This document shows positions 14,092-18,319 of a stretch of DNA of 18,319 nt, piece by piece. Within the stretch, counting starts at the first letter, position 1. Every line of letters begins with the position of its first letter. This DNA comes from Deltaproteobacteria bacterium (GTDB taxonomy: Bacteria > Myxococcota_A > UBA9160 > JAFDET01): contig JAFDET010000022.1 in the NCBI GenBank assembly GCA_019310195.1, forward strand, positions 1 through 18,319, read 5' to 3'. The notes beneath the pieces were generated by a model. The model saw nothing but the letters and a program-made list of their open reading frames with translations, had not been told where the DNA came from and did no database searches. The position numbers and the translations under genes are program-made.

Positions 14092-15407
14092 TCCGGCTTG
14101 TACGCGTCCGGGTCGTCGTCGGCTTCGGCGCCCGGCGCGTCGGAGTCGTCCAGGGCGAAGAGCACCCGCGCCGCCTCCAGATAGGCCAGGCCCGCCTCCT
14201 CTTCGCCGCCGGCGCGAAGCCGCGACACCGGTGCGTGCAGCAGCTTGTTCACGATCGCACGAGTCAGCGCCTCCACCCCCTCGCGCTGCTCGTCGTTCAG
14301 CTCCAGCTTGCGCCCGGCGCGCAGCAGCTCGGCTCGACGCACGGCCTCGGCCCGCGCGCGCAGGTGCTTGATGGTGGGCACCGCGCGCAGCGCCGCCATC
14401 CAGCCGTCGAAGCGCTGCTGCTCTTCGTGGATGATCACCTCGGCCAGGTCCATCTCGCGCCGGCGCTGCTCCACGTTGCTGGCCGCCACCGCGTCCAGAT
14501 CGTCCAGATCGTAGAGGTAGATGCCCTGCATCTCGTTCACCGCGGGATCGGCGTTGCGCGGCACCCCGATGTCGATCACGAACATGGGCCGATGGCCGCG
14601 CCCGCGCATCGCCTCGGCCACGAGCTCCGGTGTGAGGAGAGGCGCGGCGCCGCCCACCGAGAGCAGCACCACGTCAGCGGCGCGCAGCAGCTCGGGCAAC
14701 CGGTCCAGACCGTGGGCGCGGGCGCCGAAGCGCTCGGCCAGCTCGGCGCCCCGCTGGGGCGTGCGGTTGGCTACGTCCAGCTCCTGCAAGCCCTGGGCGT
14801 GCAGCGCCTCCAGCGCGATGGCGCCCATGTCTCCGGCCCCGATCAGCAGGCCGCGCTTGCCTTCCAGCGACTCGAAGATCTGCCCGGCCAGGTCCACGGC
14901 AACGCGCGCCACGGAGACCGGGCGCTCGGCGATGCGCGTCTCGCTGCGCACCCGCTTGGCGGTGGCCAGGGACCGGTCGAGCAGCCGCCCCAGCACCACC
15001 CGGGTGGCGCCGCAAGCCGCCGCCACCCGGTAGGCATCCTTCACCTGCCCCAGGATCTGCGGCTCACCCACTACCATGGAGTCCAGCGACGCCGCCACGC
15101 GGAAAAGGTGGCGCATGGCCTCCGAGTCGGTGTGCTCGTAGAGGACGTCCTCCAGCTCCGCCGCATCGGCGCGCCCCGCAGCCATCTCGCGGGTAAAGAA
15201 CGAGTGCAGCCGGTGACGCGCTGCTTCCAGCTGGCGGGTAACCACCAGCAGCTCGGTGCGGTTGCAGGTGGAGAGGAGGAAGGCCTCCTCGACTTCGTCG
15301 CCCGCCACCAGCTTGTCCAGCAGGGGCTCCGGGTCGTCCACGGCGAAGCGCTCGCGCAGGTCCACCTGCGCGGTGTGGTGCGAGAGGCCGACCAGCAGCA
15401 GCCTCAC
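14088..15407 (-). CDS. hemA: Glutamyl-tRNA reductase
   Basis: HemA (439 residues) reduces glutamyl-tRNA(Glu) to glutamate-1-semialdehyde with NADPH, the first and usually regulated step of the C5 haem pathway. It carries LLVGLSHHTAQVDLRERF at the N-terminus, the catalytic C48 in LLSTCNRTELLV, LDSMVVGEPQILGQVKDAY, and the NADPH loop GAGDMG (190-195). VIDIGVPRNADP and the C-terminal dimerisation helices follow, ending in an acidic extension. The start is GTG 15407, overlapping the hemX TGA as GTGA; the frame continues upstream only through other genes and is not part of this protein. The aminomutase HemL that uses its product is not in the window. Confidence 0.97.
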   Translation of the reverse strand: MRLLLVGLSHHTAQVDLRERFAVDDPEPLLDKLVAGDEVEEAFLLSTCNRTELLVVTRQLEAARHRLHSFFTREMAAGRADAAELEDVLYEHTDSEAMRHLFRVAASLDSMVVGEPQILGQVKDAYRVAAACGATRVVLGRLLDRSLATAKRVRSETRIAERPVSVARVAVDLAGQIFESLEGKRGLLIGAGDMGAIALEALHAQGLQELDVANRTPQRGAELAERFGARAHGLDRLPELLRAADVVLLSVGGAAPLLTPELVAEAMRGRGHRPMFVIDIGVPRNADPAVNEMQGIYLYDLDDLDAVAASNVEQRRREMDLAEVIIHEEQQRFDGWMAALRAVPTIKHLRARAEAVRRAELLRAGRKLELNDEQREGVEALTRAIVNKLLHAPVSRLRAGGEEEAGLAYLEAARVLFALDDSDAPGAEADDDPDAYKPE

Positions 15408-16189
15408 GCCAGGATCCCCACGCCCAGGACCGCGAAGAGCAGGAACGCGAAGCCCGCCAGGGCACTGGCCGCGGCGTCGCGAGCGCCTTGGTGGGCGCCG
15501 AAGCGCGCGACCACCAGGGCGGCGTAGATCAGCCAGGCGATCCCGTTCCACGCCTCGTGAGCGGAGCCCGTGAAGAACGAGCCGCGAACGCCCTGCACCC
15601 ACATCATCCCCGTCAAGACGCCCAGGGTGAGCAGGGGGAAGCCGACAGCCAGGGTGACGACGTTGATCCGGTCCAGGGTTTCCAGCGACGGCAACGAGCG
15701 CGGACTCGCCTGGATCTGCTTGCGCTTCAGGCGCCGGTTCTCCACCAGATAGAAGCCCCCGGCCACGGCGGCCACCGCCAGCAGGGCCAGCCCGCTGCCG
15801 GCCAGCAGCACGTGTGCGTGGGGCCAGGCGCCGCCCATCACGTCCACCCCCGGGTCGGGCGCGTGGAGCGCGGCGAAGAAGGCGGCCAGGAAGGCCAGCG
15901 GGCCCAGCAGCACGGTCAGCCCGGCCAGCCGCCCGCGCCGGGCGAAGATCCCGAAGGAGATCGCGCCCACCAGGGCCACGAACGACAGGGCCTGGGGCAG
16001 GTCCGTCAGCCGAGGCACCGGATCCACGCCGTGCAGGGCCAGGAAGGAGGCCGCGTGGGCCAGGGCGGCGGTCCCCATCAGGGCCAGGGCCACCCGGCCG
16101 GTGCGCACCCCGGCGATGGACAGGGAGACGGCGCCGGCGAGGCCGGAGGCCAGATAGAGGGCCGCGGCGAGCTGGAGCAGGAGAGTCAT
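15404..16189 (-). CDS. hemX: HemX/CcsA-type cytochrome c assembly family membrane protein
   Basis: The 261-residue product has eight or so hydrophobic spans and belongs to the CcsA/HemX group (cytochrome c assembly protein family). Supporting stretches are LADLP-like TDLPQALSFVALVGAISFG near residue 62, DVMGGAWPHAHVLLAGSGLALLAVAAVAGGFYLVENRRLKRKQ (about 115-158), RINVVTLAVGFPLLTLGVLTGMMWVQ, and GSAHEAWNGIAWLIYAALVVARF. Conserved His (PHAH; SAHEAW) are candidate haem ligands. Members next to hemA are named HemX and influence HemA amount in Bacillus; others assist haem delivery in cytochrome c maturation. The start ATG 16189 lacks a clear Shine-Dalgarno. It is the first gene of the hem block and overlaps hemA by 4 bases. 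Confidence 0.85.
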   Translation of the reverse strand: MTLLLQLAAALYLASGLAGAVSLSIAGVRTGRVALALMGTAALAHAASFLALHGVDPVPRLTDLPQALSFVALVGAISFGIFARRGRLAGLTVLLGPLAFLAAFFAALHAPDPGVDVMGGAWPHAHVLLAGSGLALLAVAAVAGGFYLVENRRLKRKQIQASPRSLPSLETLDRINVVTLAVGFPLLTLGVLTGMMWVQGVRGSFFTGSAHEAWNGIAWLIYAALVVARFGAHQGARDAAASALAGFAFLLFAVLGVGILA

Positions 16190-16210
16190 GGCGCCACAGA
16201 ATAGCGCCCG

Positions 16211-16225
16211 ACCCCGCTCCGGGGT
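16211..16225. other. Short GC hairpin in the gap before hemX
   Basis: The 45-base gap between the macro-domain stop and the hemX start holds ACCCCG-CTC-CGGGGT, a perfect 6-base stem with a 3-base loop. On the minus strand it is followed after a few bases by GCTATTCTGTG, too short of T for a standard terminator. It could attenuate read-through from the gmhA group into hem or just be a processing or stability hairpin. No convincing promoter was found in the gap. Confidence 0.35.
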
Positions 16226-16234
16226 GCACCGGGT

Positions 16235-16774
16235 TCAACGCCGCCGGAGCCGGTCCATCTGGGCCTGGATCCGGGAGGCGTCGTTGACGCTCTCGAAGAC
16301 CCGGTAGGCCTGCTCGCCGAAGAGGACGAAGCGAATCTCCTCGATCGGCGTCTCGCCCTCTAGATGGCGCCGCGCCTCGTCCAGCAGGATCTCGGCGCTG
16401 CGCCGGACCGGAACCCCCGCCACGCCCGCGCCGATCGCGGGAACCGCCACTGTCCGGCAGCCCTGCTCGGCCGCCAGCTCCAGGCTGCGCCGCAGGGACG
16501 TGCGCACGCTGATCTCGTTGGCCTGCCCCCCGGGCGGCATGCTGGCGGCGTGGATCACGAAGCGCGCATCCAGGTCGCCGGCGCCGGTCAGCGCGGCATC
16601 GCCCACGGCGATGCGGCCGTGGGCGTCGCACTCGGCCTGGATCTGCGGGCCGCCCTTCGCACGGATCGCACCGGCCACGCCGGCCCCCAGAACCAACGCG
16701 CTGTTCGCGGCGTTGACGATGGCGTCCACCGCCTCGGCGGTGATGTCTCCCTCCTTCAGGACGATACGACTCAC
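16235..16774 (-). CDS. Macro-domain protein (ADP-ribose-binding)
   Basis: This 179-residue protein is one macro domain with a short basic helical tail. Macro domains bind ADP-ribose, O-acetyl-ADP-ribose or related NAD products, and many hydrolyse them. D10 in KEGDIT is the adenine-contacting Asp, and DAIVNAANS (17-25) carries the two Asn of the signature. The following loop is LGAGVAGAI where hydrolase-type MacroD proteins have GGGGVDGAI, so the Asp often linked to hydrolysis is A34. The distal loop IGAGVAGVP lacks the aromatic residue common in that position. It may therefore be a binder or use another mechanism. The start GTG 16774 overlaps the upstream TGA (GTGA), with GGTGGAG about 11 bases before it. 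Confidence 0.92.
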   Translation of the reverse strand: MSRIVLKEGDITAEAVDAIVNAANSALVLGAGVAGAIRAKGGPQIQAECDAHGRIAVGDAALTGAGDLDARFVIHAASMPPGGQANEISVRTSLRRSLELAAEQGCRTVAVPAIGAGVAGVPVRRSAEILLDEARRHLEGETPIEEIRFVLFGEQAYRVFESVNDASRIQAQMDRLRRR

Positions 16775-17730
16775 TGGGAAGGTTTCTCCACCGCCTCGAC
16801 TACGCCGGCCGCGATCAGGGGCAGGAGGATCTCGTGATGGCCCAAGATCGAGTAGCCGCGCCCGCCTTTGCGGGTGGGCCTCTCCACCACGTTGACGGTC
16901 GGCCGGTACTGGCGCAGGAAATCCAGGTTCACCGTGGTGAAGCGCTCGACCTTGTGTCCCAGGTTGCGCGCCAGGGCCAGGGCCTTGAGAAACACCTCGG
17001 GCAGGATCACCGCCGAGCCTACGTTGAAGACCACGCCGTCCTGCAGGGTGGCGACCACCCCGGTCAGGCGTTCGAAGTCCCGGTAGCTGGTGGCGCCCAG
17101 GGCGGCACCGTCGGCGCCCGGATGCATGTGGTGGATATCGGTCCCGATGGCCGCGTGCACCGTCACCGGAACGTCCAGGCGCGCTGCGGTGGCCAACACC
17201 GAGCGCTCCTTGTACCGATAGGGCCCTTCCGCGATGGCGCGGCCGATGGCCTCGCCCATGCCCAGCCCGTCCGCGTAGCCCGCGCCGATGGCGTCGTTGA
17301 GCGCTTCGCCGGTCTCCCGCGCCATCCCGAAGCTGCCGTCATCCAGGGCCGGCGCCACGTCCTCGCTGGTGCGCCCCATCATGGCCAGCTCCAGGTCGTG
17401 AACGCAGCCGGCCCCGTTCATCATCAGCGCCGTGACGATCCCCCGCTCCATCAGGTCCACCACCACCGGCGCCAGTCCCACCTTGATCAGGTGCGCACCG
17501 AAGCCGAAGAGGACGGTCTTGCGCCGCTTGTGGGCCCGGGCCGTGGCCTGGATCACCAGGCGCAGGTCGCGGGCGCCCAGGATCTCGGGCAACCCGTCCA
17601 GGAACGCCGCGAAGCTCTGGCCGGGCTTGTGCGGCGTGGCCTCGTCGGTTCGCTTGACCTTGCTGATGCGGCGACGCGCAGGGACCGTGCGGACCTTGCT
17701 GCGGTCGATCTTCGGAGGCTTGCGGCTCAC
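16771..17730 (-). CDS. Deoxyhypusine-synthase-like conserved protein
   Basis: The 319-residue protein starts with about 35 very basic, probably disordered residues, then has a Rossmann-like core. Blocks seen are KTVLFGFGAHLIKVGLAPVVVDLMERG (71-97), MMNGAGCVHDLELAMMGRTSEDV (103-125), GSFGMARETGEALN, VHAAIGTDIHHMHPGADGAALGATSYRDFE (191-220), VFNVGSAVILPEVFLKALALARNLG (234-258) and YSILGHHEILLPLIAAGVV (293-311). The order resembles the NAD-dependent deoxyhypusine synthase family, including bacterial members of unknown substrate, but I could not locate the active-site Lys of eukaryotic DHS. Bacteria lack hypusine, so the substrate is unknown. The start GTG 17730 has GGAG 8 bases upstream and overlaps gmhA (GTGA); its TGA overlaps the macro-domain GTG. 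Confidence 0.65.
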   Translation of the reverse strand: MSRKPPKIDRSKVRTVPARRRISKVKRTDEATPHKPGQSFAAFLDGLPEILGARDLRLVIQATARAHKRRKTVLFGFGAHLIKVGLAPVVVDLMERGIVTALMMNGAGCVHDLELAMMGRTSEDVAPALDDGSFGMARETGEALNDAIGAGYADGLGMGEAIGRAIAEGPYRYKERSVLATAARLDVPVTVHAAIGTDIHHMHPGADGAALGATSYRDFERLTGVVATLQDGVVFNVGSAVILPEVFLKALALARNLGHKVERFTTVNLDFLRQYRPTVNVVERPTRKGGRGYSILGHHEILLPLIAAGVVEAVEKPSQ

Positions 17731-18296
17731 CGAGCAGTCTCCGGATAGAGCGCGTCGTCCACCGCGTCGCACAGGGCGTGCAAGGCGGTGATGTGCACCT
17801 CCTGGATCCGGTCGGTGCGATCCGAGGGAACCACCAGGGCCACGTCGACCCGACCCGCCAGCTTGCCGCCGTCGTTGCCGGCGAGCCCCAGCGTATGCAT
17901 GCCGCGCACCCGGGCCTCGTCCAGCGCCGCCAGCACGTTGGGCGAGTTGCCGGACGTAGAGAGGGCGATGGCCACGTCGCCCTTGCGGCCGTGGGCCTCC
18001 ACCAGGCGCGCGAAGACCCGCTCGAAGCCGTAGTCGTTGGCGATCGCCGTGAGATCGGAGGTGTTCGCGGTGAGGGCGATCGCGGGCAGCCCCGGCCGCT
18101 CGCGCCGGAAGCGGCCCTCCCACTCCGCAGCGATGTGCTGCGCGTCGGCGGCCGAGCCGCCGTTGCCGAAGAGCAGCACCTTGCCGCCCCGCGAGAAGCA
18201 GTCGATGAGGATCCGCGCGGCGCGCTCCATGGCCTGGGCGTGCCCGGCGGCGAACTCCCGCTTCACGCGGGCGCTTTCGTCGAAGGCTGCGCTCAC
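17727..18296 (-). CDS. gmhA: Phosphoheptose isomerase (sedoheptulose 7-phosphate isomerase)
   Basis: GmhA (189 residues) converts sedoheptulose 7-phosphate to D-glycero-D-manno-heptose 7-phosphate for LPS inner-core heptose. It is a cytoplasmic SIS-domain protein. The phosphate loop is FGNGGSAADAQHIAAEWEGRFRRERPG (43-69), with H54 and E58 in the positions of the E. coli zinc/catalytic pair H61 and E65. ALSTSGNSPNVL (111-122) is the second sugar-phosphate loop. DRIQEVHITALHAL places Q165 and H173 at E. coli Q172 and H180. The start is set at GTG 18296. The frame is open to the window edge, so an upstream start cannot be ruled out, but the length fits the family. Its stop overlaps the DHS-like GTG. 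Confidence 0.95.
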   Translation of the reverse strand: MSAAFDESARVKREFAAGHAQAMERAARILIDCFSRGGKVLLFGNGGSAADAQHIAAEWEGRFRRERPGLPAIALTANTSDLTAIANDYGFERVFARLVEAHGRKGDVAIALSTSGNSPNVLAALDEARVRGMHTLGLAGNDGGKLAGRVDVALVVPSDRTDRIQEVHITALHALCDAVDDALYPETAR

Positions 18297-18319
18297 GGCG
18301 CGTGCCAGCGGGCTCTGTT
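18293..18319 (-). CDS. Possible C-terminal end of an upstream gene (partial, window edge)
   Basis: On the minus strand, one frame from base 18319 reads eight codons (NRARWHAP) and then TGA at 18295-18293, overlapping the gmhA GTG as GTGA. Most co-directional junctions in this window have exactly this overlap, so an upstream gene probably ends here. Eight residues are too few to identify it. Confidence 0.3.
   Translation of the reverse strand, partial: NRARWHAP

Noticed and set aside
11663..14371. A 902-codon open frame on the plus strand through the hem genes
   Set aside because: It is antisense to hemB-side cobA-hemD, hemC and hemA, all firmly identified. Its translation is low-complexity Arg/Ala/Gly-rich, as expected for an opposite-strand shadow in GC-rich DNA.
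16190..16234. A promoter for hemX with TATTCT (16203-16198) and TTGAAC (16238-16233) on the minus strand
   Set aside because: The two hexamers are 29 bases apart, far beyond the 16-18 needed, and the transcript would start almost at the ATG.
15408..16631. Upstream extension of hemA
   Set aside because: It is a frame shadow of hemX and the macro-domain gene. The true N-terminus VRLLLVGLSHH fits the family.
1..18319. A defence island, prophage or mobile gene cluster
   Set aside because: No transposase, integrase, nuclease or toxin-like gene, no tRNA or attachment repeats, and base composition is even. A macro domain alone is not enough to call an ADP-ribosylation toxin-antitoxin system.

Overview
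This GC-rich window (roughly 70% G+C by eye) comes from a Gram-negative bacterium. A phosphoheptose isomerase for LPS core heptose, exported proteins and a Geobacter-like gene order ccsA/hemX-hemA-hemC-cobA/hemD-hemB suggest a member of the former Deltaproteobacteria (Myxococcota, Desulfobacterota or a relative). The lineage is inferred from gene order and protein character, not from a marker gene. No tRNA, rRNA, CRISPR array, insertion sequence or phage gene was seen. Coding density is very high, and no gene-free stretch reaches 100 bases.

Layout, left to right. (1) The C-terminal part of a MATE efflux pump (1-834) converges on a two-CBS-domain protein (898-1320, minus), with a hairpin between them. 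(2) A seven-gene plus-strand run from 1339 to 8230 follows: a small helical protein, a polytopic membrane protein with an acidic repeat tail, an ABC1/UbiB-type kinase, a luciferase-like flavin oxidoreductase, an exported tandem cupredoxin-like protein, a secreted glutathione peroxidase and an MFS transporter. Gaps are at most 20 bases and three junctions are 4-base stop/start overlaps, so it is probably one operon. (3) A small membrane protein (8231-8638, minus) and an HxlR-SCP2 regulator (8715-9365, plus) are divergent around an AT-rich, palindrome-containing promoter region. (4) A 55-base compound palindrome of REP/BIME type (9365-9419) separates the regulator from the next block. (5) A long minus-strand block runs from the right edge down to 9427: gmhA, a deoxyhypusine-synthase-like gene, a macro-domain gene, the haem/siroheme genes hemX-hemA-hemC-cobA/hemD-hemB, then a DUF4177-like protein, a periplasmic PDC/Cache-like protein and a PNPOx-like flavin/F420 protein.

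How the genes fit together. HemA, HemB, HemC and the HemD half make uroporphyrinogen III from glutamyl-tRNA, with glutamate-1-semialdehyde aminomutase (hemL) missing from the window. The CobA half diverts uroporphyrinogen III to precorrin-2 for siroheme or cobalamin. HemX/CcsA is the membrane partner commonly found beside hemA. All five are joined by 4-base overlaps, so their translation is probably coupled. The plus-strand run reads as a redox or quinone-related membrane and envelope cluster, but its overall job is unassigned.

Nothing here is clearly a new defence or mobile system. The least explained items are the DHS-like/macro-domain pair beside gmhA, the acidic repeat tail of the 1782-3353 protein, the degenerate tandem cupredoxin-like protein, and the three-gene extension of the hem operon.
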